Assembly: GCA_020637805.1 (NCBI GenBank)
Contig: JACKJU010000007.1
Location: forward strand, 199,850-263,849
Length of the DNA: 64,000 bases
Source: Nitratireductor sp.
GTDB taxonomy: Bacteria; Pseudomonadota; Alphaproteobacteria; Rhizobiales; Rhizobiaceae
Direction of reading: 5' to 3'
The first letter of the stretch is position 1. Every line of letters begins with the position of its first letter. Below the pieces are notes generated by a model, which saw nothing but the letters and a program-made list of their open reading frames with translations, made no database searches and was not told the DNA's origin. Below, piece after piece: positions 53,821 through 62,182 of this stretch. The position numbers were made by a program, and so were the translations under genes.

Positions 53821-53845
53821 AAAGGCCGCCAAACTGGCGGCCTTT
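53821..53845 (+). terminator. Intrinsic terminator after the acidic protein
   Basis: AAAGGCCGCC (53821-53830) and GGCGGCCTTT (53836-53845) form a perfect 10-bp stem with loop AAACT, followed by TT. Confidence 0.92.
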
Positions 53846-53976
53846 TTCTTGAATTTCAAATGCTTGCGTATGACAGCGGATTCAGTTTCTCACGCCTGTG
53901 ACGCACTGGATGACACCGCAGCAATCGCTGCTCCCGTTCATGGAAGCCGACCCCGCCTCTTGCCGGGTGGCAAAGG

Positions 53977-54399
53977 CTACGAAAGCGCGGCGCGGATTTT
54001 GGCAGCATTGGCCGCCAGCACATCCTTGTCTTCCATCGTTCCCGTATGCGGCTTCAGGCTGACGCCGTCGAAACGCGGAATCACATGTACATGCAGGTGA
54101 AATACGACCTGGCCTCCTGCTGGTTCGTTGAATTGCTGGATTGTCACGCCTTCTGCTCCGAAAGCCTTCATGACCGCATGGGCCATCTTCTTCGTCGTTG
54201 CATAGACACTTGCCAGCGTTGCCTCATTGGCATCGAGAATGTTCCGGCATGGCGTTTTCGGCAGCACGAGGCAGTGTCCGTCACCGCGCGGCATGATGTC
54301 CATGATCACCACGGTGTCGTCGTCTTCGTAGAGTTTTTCGCTGGGCAGCTCGCCGCGAATGATCTTTGCGAAAATGTTGTCGTTGTCGTATTCGGCCAT
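53977..54399 (-). CDS. HIT-family nucleotide-binding protein
   Basis: Histidine-triad hydrolase of the HinT branch that cleaves nucleoside phosphoramidates or related acyl-adenylates. The 140-residue product begins MAEYDNDNIFAKIIRGELPS (GAGGAAGG upstream) and has the active-site motif HLHVHVIPR (His101, His103, His105). Length fits the longer bacterial HIT proteins. It is the last gene of a minus-strand run that includes the acyltransferase and GDPD genes upstream. Confidence 0.94.
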   Translation of the reverse strand: MAEYDNDNIFAKIIRGELPSEKLYEDDDTVVIMDIMPRGDGHCLVLPKTPCRNILDANEATLASVYATTKKMAHAVMKAFGAEGVTIQQFNEPAGGQVVFHLHVHVIPRFDGVSLKPHTGTMEDKDVLAANAAKIRAALS

Positions 54400-54493
54400 G
54401 TCCGTACCTTCCTCGGAGTTTCCGGTGTTTCGAGGCAATAGCGCCAGGCGGTCCCCTAGACAAGGTGGCAGGTTCGGCCATCGCCTTCGCCAG

Positions 54494-55714
54494 TCAATCG
54501 GTTTCGCCGCCCTCGCTCGTGTTGTCGATACCGCGTTTGAAGGGCGTGTATTCCGAAAGTATCTCGGCCTCGTGTTCCACGTGCCGGCGCTCGTTTCTCA
54601 GATAGGCTTCAACGGCATCGCGGAATCCCGGATGAGCGATATGGTGGGCCGAATGGGTAATCTGCGGTTCGTAACCGCGCGCAAGCTTGTGTTCGCCCTG
54701 CGCTCCAGCTTCCACCCGGTCGAAGCCGTGCTCGATGGCAAAATCGATCGCCCGGTAATAGCAAAGCTCGAAATGCAGGAACGGGTGATGCTCCACCGCG
54801 CCCCAGTGCCTTCCGTAGAGAACGCCATCACCAAAGAAGTTGATTGCTCCTGCAATTGGGTTTCCGTCGCGCCTTGCGATCACAAGGGCAATCCGGTCGG
54901 CCATGCTATCGCCGATCAGCGAATAGAACGCCCGCGTGAGATAGGGTCGGCCCCACTTGCGCGATCCGGTTTCCATGTAGAATTCGAAGAAATGGTCCCA
55001 GATATCTTCGGTGAGTTCCGCACCCGAAAGGGTTGAAATCTCGATCCCCTCGATGGCCTGCGCAGCCTCGCGTTCCTTGCGGATATTCTTGCGCTTGCGC
55101 GAGGAAAGGCTGTCGAGGAAATCCTGGAAGTCGCGGTAATCGCGATTGATCCAGTGGAACTGCCGGTCGATGCGTTGCAGCAGTCCGGCTTCGCCTGCCT
55201 GGTTCCACTCGTCCTCTTCCATGAATGTGATGTGGGCAGAAGAGGCGTCCAGCCTTTCCGTCAGTTGCTCCAGTCCGCTCAGAAGCGCAGTGCGCAGGAC
55301 CGGTGTATTGTCCGCGCCTCCGGTCAGGAAACGCGGGCCCGTTGCCGGCGTGAATGGTACGCTGACCTGCAGCTTGGGATAGTAGTGGCCTCCCGCTCTT
55401 TCGAAGGCATCTGCCCAGCCATGGTCGAATACATACTCGCCCTGGCTGTGGTTCTTCAGATAGGCGGGCATGGCCGCCAATATTGAGCCGTCATCTGCTT
55501 CCAGAAGCAGGTGCTGGCCAAGCCAGCCCGTCTTGGCTGTCGCCGACCCGCTTTTTTCAAGCGAAGACAGGAATTCGTGCGAGAGAAAGGGGTTGCCGGG
55601 ACTGTCGCCCGGCCTGGCGCCTGACGTATACCCGGCTAGCCTGTTCCAACCGGCGGCATCGACATCATCGAAGCTGCTGGCTATCCGGATTCGAAAGGTC
55701 TGGTCTGGAGACAT
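54494..55714 (-). CDS. COG3146-type GNAT/FemAB-like acyltransferase
   Basis: Conserved protein of the peptidogalycan biosynthesis/recognition family with a double GNAT fold. The 406-residue product starts MSPDQTFRIRIASSFDDVDA at 55714 (weak ribosome binding site). It has the family segments HGWADAFERAGGHYYPKLQV, the basic FLDSLSSRKRKNIRKEREA helix and LYGRHWGAVEHHPFLHFELC. No membrane segment. The acceptor is unknown; related FemAB proteins transfer amino acids to peptidoglycan precursors. Confidence 0.88.
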   Translation of the reverse strand: MSPDQTFRIRIASSFDDVDAAGWNRLAGYTSGARPGDSPGNPFLSHEFLSSLEKSGSATAKTGWLGQHLLLEADDGSILAAMPAYLKNHSQGEYVFDHGWADAFERAGGHYYPKLQVSVPFTPATGPRFLTGGADNTPVLRTALLSGLEQLTERLDASSAHITFMEEDEWNQAGEAGLLQRIDRQFHWINRDYRDFQDFLDSLSSRKRKNIRKEREAAQAIEGIEISTLSGAELTEDIWDHFFEFYMETGSRKWGRPYLTRAFYSLIGDSMADRIALVIARRDGNPIAGAINFFGDGVLYGRHWGAVEHHPFLHFELCYYRAIDFAIEHGFDRVEAGAQGEHKLARGYEPQITHSAHHIAHPGFRDAVEAYLRNERRHVEHEAEILSEYTPFKRGIDNTSEGGETD

Positions 55715-55782
55715 GCTACTTGCGGGTGGACTATCTTGGAGGGCGGGAAGGGCAGGGCTTCGACCTGCCATGCCTGTCTTGT

Positions 55783-56496
55783 TCAGGAGTTCGCGTCCGG
55801 ATCGAAACCTTCGAACGTTATCTGATCAGCATACTTGGCGCTTTTTGCCATGTCTTCAACCGACCATATTGTCCATGTGATGACGGGGCGTCCGGTTTCG
55901 CGGAATTCGCGTACGAAGCCATTCGGCAGATCGGATATTCCGTATGACAGAAAATCGGGCCGGTATTCACGATCGGCGTGCCTGTGGGTGGGATCCAGCT
56001 TCTCGTCGCCTTCGGCGGTCAATCCCAGGGGAACGGTAGCGTTCAAAGCGCGAGCATCGTGAAGAAGCCAATGGTTGAACGACATCAGCGCCAGCGGACC
56101 ACGGTAATCTTCGACCACCTCGAGTATACGCGACACGAACCCTTCGTCTTCACCGGCAATCCCCTTCATCTCGATGACGAGGCCGGTGCTGCCATTCACG
56201 GTATCAAGAAAGCTTGCCAGTGAGGGAATGCGGTCCTGCGTTCCGCCAATTGCGATCTGTTCCAGTTCGGCCATTTTCAGGGCACGAACCGGCCCGGTTT
56301 CACCGGTCAGCCGGTCAAGCGTGTTATCGTGAAAGACGAAGGGGATGCCATCGGCGGAAAGGTGAATGTCGATTTCGATGGAGAAGTTGCCTGCAATGGC
56401 TGCCTTCGCGGCAGAGAGTGTATTCTCGAATATGCCGTTTGCTTTGTCGTGAAGCCCCCTGTGGGCAATCGGACGGGCCTTGATCCAGTCAGTCAT
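55783..56496 (-). CDS. Glycerophosphodiester phosphodiesterase family protein
   Basis: Hydrolyses glycerophosphodiesters to glycerol-3-phosphate and an alcohol. The 237-residue product has a TIM-barrel GDPD domain with the metal and catalytic residues: AHRGLHDKANGIFENTLSAA (His12, Arg13, Glu24, Asn25), EIDIHLSADG (Glu41, Asp43), FHDNTLDRLTG (His56) and VIEMKG. No signal peptide, so cytoplasmic. Upstream of the acyltransferase on the minus strand, head to head with EipB. Confidence 0.93.
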   Translation of the reverse strand: MTDWIKARPIAHRGLHDKANGIFENTLSAAKAAIAGNFSIEIDIHLSADGIPFVFHDNTLDRLTGETGPVRALKMAELEQIAIGGTQDRIPSLASFLDTVNGSTGLVIEMKGIAGEDEGFVSRILEVVEDYRGPLALMSFNHWLLHDARALNATVPLGLTAEGDEKLDPTHRHADREYRPDFLSYGISDLPNGFVREFRETGRPVITWTIWSVEDMAKSAKYADQITFEGFDPDANS

Positions 56497-56683
56497 GTTG
56501 TTGAAGTTTCCCTGAAAGGTATTGGCAGAAATGGTTGTTGCTCGGCATGGACCGTGTTCACCAATGCCTCAAAAGAAATCCGGTAAGCTGGCAAAATTCG
56601 TTGTGAATGACGTTGTTTTGCCACATCGTGTCAATTTCATGGACGGTGATTTGTCCGGTCCAGATGAACAGAGAGGTTATCCC

Positions 56684-57550
56684 TTGTCACGCCATTTTTC
56701 TGCAATCGGCAGTCGTATTTCGGCTGTTTTGCTGGCAGGCGCTGCCGGCATTTTCGTTCTTCCGGTGTCTTCGCAGGCCGCCGGTTTCGAAATGTTGCGC
56801 GCGCATCGTGCAATTTACGAGGTGAAACTCGACAAGGCATCGGATCGGTCAGGCATTCAGAACATGACCGGCAGGATCGTGTACGAACTTGTGGGCAATG
56901 CCTGCGACGGCATTTCAGTCCGCTACCGCTTCGTCTCCAAGGTGTCGGCAAATGGCGAGATGGTGACATCCGACCAGCAGACAGCCACCTTCGAAAGCGC
57001 TGATGGCAAAGAATACGACTTTCTGACGAAATCGCTGGTCAACGAGCAACTGGTGAAGACCGTCAAGGGCGTGGCGCGCAAGGCCGATGGCGGGATCGAG
57101 GTCGATATCGAGGAGCCGGCAAGGCGGGAGGTAAAGCTGCCGGATGCCGAGTTCATTTCCTCACACATCATTCAGGTGCTCGACCATGCGATGAAGGGCG
57201 ACAGTTTCTTTTCCATCGATGTCTTCGATGGCGGCGAGGAGGCTGATGAGGTGCTCAGGACGACGAATGTCGTAGGCAAGGAGGGTGCCCCTGACAAGCC
57301 GCTTCCGGGTGAGAAGGCAGATGCACTTGCACCGCTTGAAGGGGTGCGCGCCTGGCCGGTGAACATCGGCTATTTCAAGACGAATGCACAGCCTGGAGCG
57401 GAAACGCTGCCGGTATACGAAGTCTCTTTCACGCTCTACGAAAATGGAATTTCGCGCAATCTTTCAATGCGCTATCCGGATTATTCGTTGAATGGAACGC
57501 TGGTCGGCCTCGAAATGCTGGACCAGGGGGACTGCAAGCCGCAGAAGTGA
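56684..57550 (+). CDS. eipB: Cell-envelope integrity protein EipB (DUF1849)
   Basis: Periplasmic beta-spiral protein shown in Brucella to be needed for envelope integrity. The TTG at 56684 follows AGAGAGG and gives 288 residues with a signal peptide (AVLLAGAAGIFVLPVSSQAA); an ATG at 56639 would add 15 residues in front and has no ribosome binding site. The mature protein has the DUF1849 pattern HRAIYEVKLDKASDRSGI and a conserved Cys pair, Cys74 (GNACDG) and Cys284 (GDCKPQK), which forms a disulfide in the Brucella protein. Usual family length. Confidence 0.93.
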   Translation: MSRHFSAIGSRISAVLLAGAAGIFVLPVSSQAAGFEMLRAHRAIYEVKLDKASDRSGIQNMTGRIVYELVGNACDGISVRYRFVSKVSANGEMVTSDQQTATFESADGKEYDFLTKSLVNEQLVKTVKGVARKADGGIEVDIEEPARREVKLPDAEFISSHIIQVLDHAMKGDSFFSIDVFDGGEEADEVLRTTNVVGKEGAPDKPLPGEKADALAPLEGVRAWPVNIGYFKTNAQPGAETLPVYEVSFTLYENGISRNLSMRYPDYSLNGTLVGLEMLDQGDCKPQK

Positions 57551-57607
57551 GCCGATTCCACTTCCGCTCCTCACCGCTGCGGTATTCGTCAAGTATTCAC
57601 CCGGCAG

Positions 57608-58963
57608 TCAGTTGTCGCGTTGCGGTTTGCCGTTGCGCCCGTCCGCGTTGAAGGTCATGCCCAGTTCCACCGCCTTTGAGCCGAACTTTTCGCGCAGGCT
57701 GTCGATGGCAAGTTCGGCCTTTGCGCGCCGCGTGGCCGAAACGTCGATCAGGTCTTCAGGGTCAGCAGTCTCGTCGCTGGTCAGCGATGTGACACCGATG
57801 CCCAGGAGGCGGTATCTGGTGCCGTCCAGTTCCTTCAGCAGCATTTCGTGACCGTTCCTGAAAATGCGGTCGGCAAGGCGTGTGGGGTCTGCCAGCGTGC
57901 GATTGCGTGTCCGCGTCTTGAAGTCGGCCGTCTTCAGCTTGAGCACCACCGTCTGGCCTGCAAGGTGATGGGACTTCAGCCTTGCCGACACCTTCTCACT
58001 CAGGCGGCGAAGCACAGGAACCAGGTCAGACGCTTCACTCAGGTCCGTGTTGAAGGTGATTTCGTTCGAAACGCTCTTGGTTTCCTCGTTCGGGTCTACC
58101 TTCCGCTCGTCGCGCCCGTGCGACAGCCTGGACATGCGCAGGCCCAGTTGACCATATCGGCGGGCTAGTTCGGATTCCTCCATGTCCTGGATTTCGGAGA
58201 TCATCGTGATCCCGTCGCGCGCCAGCATAGCCTGGCTCGCCTTGCCGACCCCCCAGAACATTGAAACGGGCTGCGCACGCAGGAATTCATAGGCTTCTGC
58301 GCGTCCGATTACGGAGAAACCGCGCGGCTTGTTGAGGTCGGAGGCGATTTTCGCGAGGAACTTGCAGTAGGACAGGCCAACGCTGACGCTCAGGCCCGTT
58401 TGAGCCTCCACGCGCGAGGAGAAGCGTGCCAGCGTGACGGCAGGCGGCACACCATGCAGCCTGTTCGTCCCGGTCAGATCAAGGAACGCCTCATCGATGG
58501 AAAGCGGCTGCACCAGCGGTGTCAGCTCCTGCATCATCGAGCGGATTTCGTGCCCGGCCTTGGCGTATTTCTCCATGTTCGGTTTTATGACCACGGCATC
58601 GGGGCAGGCCTTGAGCGCCTTGAACATCGGCATGGCCGAGTGAACGCCGCGAATGCGCGCAAGATAGCATGCGGTAGAGACGACGCCGCGCGTTCCACCG
58701 CCGATTATGACAGGTTTGTCAGCCAGGTCGGGATTGTCGCGCTTTTCGACAGAAGCATAAAAGGCGTCGCAATCAATATGGGCAATGGACAGCGACATGA
58801 GTTCGGAATGTCGCAGCATGCGCGGGCTGCCGCATTCCGGGCAGCGTCCTCCAGGCTTTTTCGAGGACAGGGCGCTGTCATCCGGTTGCACGACGAGGCA
58901 GTCACGGCAGATCGCGCCGCCGTGCCCGTATTTCTCGTTCGAAGCCTTCCCGGTGGCAGACAT
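57608..58963 (-). CDS. dinB: DNA polymerase IV (DinB) with N-terminal zinc ribbon
   Basis: Y-family translesion polymerase. The 451-residue product (ATG at 58963, GAGG upstream) has an N-terminal four-Cys zinc-ribbon (ICRDC 18-22, RCPEC 40-44), then the palm/finger with IAHIDCDAFYASVEKRDNP and catalytic SIDEAFLDLTG, the thumb with HhH (WGVGKASQAMLARDGI) and the little-finger domain. No obvious beta-clamp motif was identified at the end. The zinc-ribbon extension is found in a rhizobial DinB subgroup. DUF3572 gene lies just upstream on the same strand. Confidence 0.95.
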   Translation of the reverse strand: MSATGKASNEKYGHGGAICRDCLVVQPDDSALSSKKPGGRCPECGSPRMLRHSELMSLSIAHIDCDAFYASVEKRDNPDLADKPVIIGGGTRGVVSTACYLARIRGVHSAMPMFKALKACPDAVVIKPNMEKYAKAGHEIRSMMQELTPLVQPLSIDEAFLDLTGTNRLHGVPPAVTLARFSSRVEAQTGLSVSVGLSYCKFLAKIASDLNKPRGFSVIGRAEAYEFLRAQPVSMFWGVGKASQAMLARDGITMISEIQDMEESELARRYGQLGLRMSRLSHGRDERKVDPNEETKSVSNEITFNTDLSEASDLVPVLRRLSEKVSARLKSHHLAGQTVVLKLKTADFKTRTRNRTLADPTRLADRIFRNGHEMLLKELDGTRYRLLGIGVTSLTSDETADPEDLIDVSATRRAKAELAIDSLREKFGSKAVELGMTFNADGRNGKPQRDN

Positions 58964-58970
58964 TAAGGCC

Positions 58971-59258
58971 TCAGATACTGTCCCAGCGATCGCCGCCGGC
59001 CAGTGCCATGCGGGCATCGGCAACTGCCTGGGGATCAAGTCCCGCGGCTTCCGCAAAGGCCAGCAGCGAGGGTTCGTGGTTTGTGAAATGCTCCAATACG
59101 CCCGTCAGGAACGCCGGGTCGTTGGCTGCCTGCCTGAGATCGGAAGGTGCCATGCCGGTCAGCGCCAGAAAGCGCGATAGCTGCTCCGGGTCGTTGGCGA
59201 GATGGCCGAGTGCGAGGATGGCAATCCGTTCGGCTTCCTCGCCTGTTTGGGTGGGCAT
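58971..59258 (-). CDS. DUF3572 family protein
   Basis: Conserved small alphaproteobacterial protein of unknown function. The 95-residue product is mostly helical and acidic: ERIAILALGHLANDPEQLSR, FLALTGMAPSDLRQAANDPA and AEAAGLDPQAVADARMALAG, the standard DUF3572 pattern. Its stop is seven bases before the dinB start, so the two are probably in one transcript. Divergent from divK with a ~118-base gap. Confidence 0.88.
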   Translation of the reverse strand: MPTQTGEEAERIAILALGHLANDPEQLSRFLALTGMAPSDLRQAANDPAFLTGVLEHFTNHEPSLLAFAEAAGLDPQAVADARMALAGGDRWDSI

Positions 59259-59376
59259 TGGTTAAACTCTCCGGAAGTTTGTTTCCATTTCGTCAACGAT
59301 ATTGGCGTATCTGTGAAGAGACGACAATTGCGCGGTGGTGGAAGATCCGCCTGTATGGTGGCGGAAAAGGGACGGT

Positions 59377-59748
59377 ATGGCCAAGACGGTGATGATTGTT
59401 GAGGACAACGAACTCAACATGAAGCTCTTCAACGATCTCTTGGAAGCCAAGGGATACGCGACGATACAGACGCGCAACGGCATGGAGGCGCTGGATCTTG
59501 CTCGCGCGCACAAGCCGGACCTGATCCTCATGGATATCCAGTTGCCGGAGGTTTCCGGTCTCGAGGTCACCAAGTGGCTCAAGGAAGACGATGCCTTGCA
59601 CCATATTCCGGTGATAGCGGTCACCGCTTTCGCGATGAAGGGTGACGAGGAACGCATTCGTCAAGGTGGATGCGAAGCATACATTTCGAAGCCGATCTCG
59701 GTCGCACGCTTCCTGGAAACAGTGGCAACCTATCTGGGCGAAACGTGA
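59377..59748 (+). CDS. divK: Single-domain response regulator DivK
   Basis: DivK is a receiver-only protein that links the PleC/DivJ phosphorelay to control of CtrA. The 123-residue product (ATG at 59377) has the acid pocket VED (Glu9, Asp10), phospho-acceptor Asp53 (LMDIQLPEVSG), the switch Thr/Ser in AVTAFAMKG and Lys in ISKPIS. Length and lack of an output domain fit DivK. pleD follows after 25 bases, the arrangement known from Caulobacter and rhizobia. Confidence 0.96.
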   Translation: MAKTVMIVEDNELNMKLFNDLLEAKGYATIQTRNGMEALDLARAHKPDLILMDIQLPEVSGLEVTKWLKEDDALHHIPVIAVTAFAMKGDEERIRQGGCEAYISKPISVARFLETVATYLGET

Positions 59749-59773
59749 TTGGCGGAAGTAAGGGTTGGAGTAA

Positions 59774-61150
59774 ATGACGGCGCGTATTCTTGTCGTTGAC
59801 GACATCGATGCCAATGTCCGCCTTATCGAGGCGCGGCTCATGGCTGAATATTTTCAGGTACTTACCGCATCCAATGGACGTGACGCTCTGGAGATTTGCC
59901 AGAACGGGCTGTGCGACATCGTTCTGCTGGACGTGATGATGCCGGAGATGGACGGGTTCGAGGTTTGCCGGCGCCTGAAGGGCAATCCGGCAACGATGCA
60001 CCTGCCGGTGGTCATGGTCACAGCCCTCGACCAGGCCGAGGATCGCATTCGCGGCCTCGACGCTGGTGCAGACGATTTCCTCACCAAGCCGGTCAACGAC
60101 CTGGCACTCATTACCCGCGTCAAGAGCCTCGTTCGCCTCAAGATGCTGACCGATGAATTGCGCCTTCGCGCCACCACTGGCCAGGAAATCACCATCGAGG
60201 AGTTTCTCGCCAGGGAAGGTGAGGACCTCACTTCCGGCAAGGGCAAGGTGATGGTGATCGACGATCGCCCGTCTTCCTATGAGCGCATCGTCAAGTTCCT
60301 CGCCGAGGATCACAAGGTCACGCTCGTTTCCGACCCCCGCGAAGCGCTATTCCGCGCCGTGGACGAGGATTTCGATGCCATCGTGATCTCCATGACGCTC
60401 GAGGATTTCGACGCGCTGAGGCTGTGTTCGCAGCTGCGTTCGCTGGAACGTACGCGCATACTCCCGCTCGTCGTCATTTCCGAGATCGAGCATGACGACC
60501 GGGTGATCCGTGCGCTGGATATGGGCGTCAATGATTTCGTGCGCCGGCCGATCGATCGCCAGGAACTCAAGGCACGCATGCGCACCCAGGTGCGCCGCAA
60601 GCGCTTCAATGTACGCCTGCGCGACAGTGTTCAGCAGACAATCGAGATGGCGGTCACCGACGGGCTTACCGGCTTGAACAACCGCCGTTATCTCGACAGC
60701 CATCTGCCCGGAATGATCGACAAGGCGCGTGGCCGCGACAAGCCCCTTGCCTTGATCATCTGCGATATCGACCATTTCAAGAACGTCAACGATTCACATG
60801 GCCATGATGTGGGCGATGAGGTGATCCGGGAATTCGCGCGCCGCATCAAGAAGAACATCCGGGGTATCGACCTTGCTTGCAGGTTCGGCGGCGAGGAGTT
60901 CATCGTCGTGATGCCGGATACTGATTCCGCGCTTGCCCGGGTCGTGGCTGAGCGTATCCGTACCGAGATTGCCCTTCATCCCTTTGTTGTCGCCAGTGGG
61001 GCGAAACAACTCCCGATCACCGTATCGGTCGGGGTTGCGACACTCGAAGGCGAGGTGGATTCGGCAGAAAAGCTGATCAAGCGTGCCGATGTGGCTCTAT
61101 ATAACGCCAAGCGTGGCGGTCGCAATTCGGTGGTCGTCGAGGCCGCCTGA
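59774..61150 (+). CDS. pleD: Response regulator/diguanylate cyclase PleD
   Basis: PleD makes cyclic di-GMP at one pole during the swarmer-to-stalked or equivalent transition. The 458-residue product has two receiver domains and a GGDEF domain. The first receiver has phospho-acceptor Asp53 (LLDVMMPEMDG) and Lys105; the second lacks the acceptor Asp (VISMTLED, a Ser in its place) and acts as an adaptor. The catalytic loop is GGEEF (372-376), and an inhibitory I-site RGID (363-366) lies five residues before it. Coupled with divK. Confidence 0.96.
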   Translation: MTARILVVDDIDANVRLIEARLMAEYFQVLTASNGRDALEICQNGLCDIVLLDVMMPEMDGFEVCRRLKGNPATMHLPVVMVTALDQAEDRIRGLDAGADDFLTKPVNDLALITRVKSLVRLKMLTDELRLRATTGQEITIEEFLAREGEDLTSGKGKVMVIDDRPSSYERIVKFLAEDHKVTLVSDPREALFRAVDEDFDAIVISMTLEDFDALRLCSQLRSLERTRILPLVVISEIEHDDRVIRALDMGVNDFVRRPIDRQELKARMRTQVRRKRFNVRLRDSVQQTIEMAVTDGLTGLNNRRYLDSHLPGMIDKARGRDKPLALIICDIDHFKNVNDSHGHDVGDEVIREFARRIKKNIRGIDLACRFGGEEFIVVMPDTDSALARVVAERIRTEIALHPFVVASGAKQLPITVSVGVATLEGEVDSAEKLIKRADVALYNAKRGGRNSVVVEAA

Positions 61151-61297
61151 TCCGCGCATCAGTTGCCCCAGCACCGGGGGGCAACTCCATCCGCAAACCG
61201 GTTCCTTCGTCGTCACAGCTGACGGGTGCTGGTTGGTTACTGTCCGTAACCGGAAAATTGATGCCGCACATTAATTCTGAATCTTAATCGTGAATCC

Positions 61298-61332
61298 TAA
61301 CCATCGATTACGTCTCTGCTTCTCGATGGTTA
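61298..61332. repeat. Perfect 10-bp inverted repeat after pleD
   Basis: TAACCATCGA (61298-61307) and TCGATGGTTA (61323-61332) are complementary around a 15-base loop; TTTTTTT follows at 61344-61350. It may be a low-GC terminator of the divK-pleD transcript, though the T run is 11 bases away. Confidence 0.7.
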
Positions 61333-61505
61333 CTAAATCATTGATTTTTTTCCCGGCCTGTACCAATCTCTGCCTGTCAGTCAGACGCGAGGGGAGCGCT
61401 GGCTAAGTTCTTCCCCATCAGATGTCTTGCGAGGATACGGACACTGTTTCGCTCTCTTGGCTGGCAACGGGTTCAAACACCCTACGGAGTGCTCAGGTCC
61501 GCCGC

Positions 61506-61583
61506 ATCTCCTGGGTCCGTGGGGTTGCCGGTCGGCATCAGGAGATATGGCCTCCTCGTACCATATCAAGAAGCCGACCGGCA
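61506..61583 (+). ncRNA. Candidate structured RNA element (possible pseudoknot)
   Basis: Stem 1: ATCTCCTG (61506-61513) pairs with CAGGAGAT (61539-61546). Stem 2: TGCCGGTCGGC (61526-61536) pairs perfectly with GCCGACCGGCA (61573-61583). Stem 2 starts inside the loop of stem 1, so together they make an H-type pseudoknot. A third option, ATATGG/CCATAT (61545-61550, 61561-61566), nests inside stem 2 and partly competes with stem 1. The strand of transcription is not known. No family name can be given. Confidence 0.35.
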
Positions 61584-61770
61584 CCATTTACCCCGGGCAC
61601 TATCCCCGAAGACACCACTTCCCGAACTCCCGATACCGACATCGTCACCCCCGGATTCTGCCGGATAGGGCAGGCTGCAATCGCGTGCCGAACTATTGTC
61701 GTTCGCTCTGCCTGGAAGGGACGGCGCAATTCGGCCCGTCCGGAACTTGAGGGCACTGCGCCGAGCATGA

Positions 61771-61799
61771 AAAAACCGCCCCCGGAACCGGGAGCGGTT
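61771..61799 (-). terminator. Intrinsic terminator of rpmG
   Basis: AACCGC-C-CCCGG and CCGGG-A-GCGGTT form an 11-bp stem with one mismatch; read on the minus strand it is followed by a run of T (the AAAAAA at 61771-61776 on the plus strand). Confidence 0.8.
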
Positions 61800-61857
61800 G
61801 GAAATGCCGTCTGTTCACCGCACATCGGGTGAAGGGGCGCCACGAAGGCGCCGCGAT

Positions 61858-62025
61858 TTACTTGATCTTGGTTTCCTTGAAGTCGACATGCTTCTTGGCG
61901 ACCGGATCGTATTTGCGTTTGACCATTTTCTCGGTCATCGTGCGGCTGTTTTTCTTGGTCACGTAGAAGAAGCCGGTGTCAGCCGTGCTTTCGAGCTTGA
62001 TCTTGATCGTGGTTGCTTTTGCCAT
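61858..62025 (-). CDS. rpmG: 50S ribosomal protein L33 (zinc-free type)
   Basis: L33 is a small 50S protein near the E site. The reverse strand encodes 55 residues beginning MAKATTIKIKLESTADTGFF and ending KHVDFKETKIK, with the conserved YVTKKNSRTMTEKMVKRKYD. No Cys is present, so it is the zinc-independent form. GCGGAAAAC precedes the ATG. Commonly found near divK-pleD in rhizobia. Confidence 0.97.
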   Translation of the reverse strand: MAKATTIKIKLESTADTGFFYVTKKNSRTMTEKMVKRKYDPVAKKHVDFKETKIK

Positions 62026-62106
62026 TTTCGTTTTCCGCTGGTCCTGGGGCCGACGCCGCCTCGAAAAACGGAGCGCATGTCGTCAACCTGAAATCAAACA
62101 AAGACG

Positions 62107-62125
62107 GGGGCCCGCAAAGGGCCCC
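62107..62125 (-). terminator. Probable terminator after the MFS gene
   Basis: GGGGCCC (62107-62113) pairs with GGGCCCC (62119-62125) over a GCAAA loop. On the minus strand it is followed by CGTCTTTGTTTG, a T-rich but imperfect run. Lies between the MFS gene and rpmG. Confidence 0.6.
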
Positions 62126-62182
62126 ACATGTTGGCGCGGAAATTACCCATAAACTGCCGAAAGTCAAGTGGCAGCAAGGGCG

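Larger units (their letters stand above)
61151..61857. other. Gene-free 0.7-kb stretch between pleD and rpmG with strong RNA-structure potential
   Basis: Open frames here on both strands overlap one another and have no recognisable content, so I see no protein gene. It holds a 10-bp inverted repeat followed by a T run (61298-61350), then a segment with two perfect interlocked stems (61506-61583), and finally the rpmG terminator (61771-61799). Comparison with tRNA, tmRNA, RNase P, SRP and 6S RNA features as I know them gave no convincing match. Confidence 0.6.

Noticed and set aside
61380..61760. 6S, tmRNA, RNase P or SRP RNA in the pleD-rpmG gap
   Set aside because: Diagnostic conserved sequences of these RNAs (for example GAGGAAAGTCCG of RNase P, the SRP GGTCAGGTCCGGAAGG loop, a tmRNA tag frame) are absent.
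61422..61832. Open frames of ~100-136 codons in the pleD-rpmG gap
   Set aside because: They overlap each other in several frames, and have Pro/Arg/Ser-rich shadow-like composition and no ribosome binding site.
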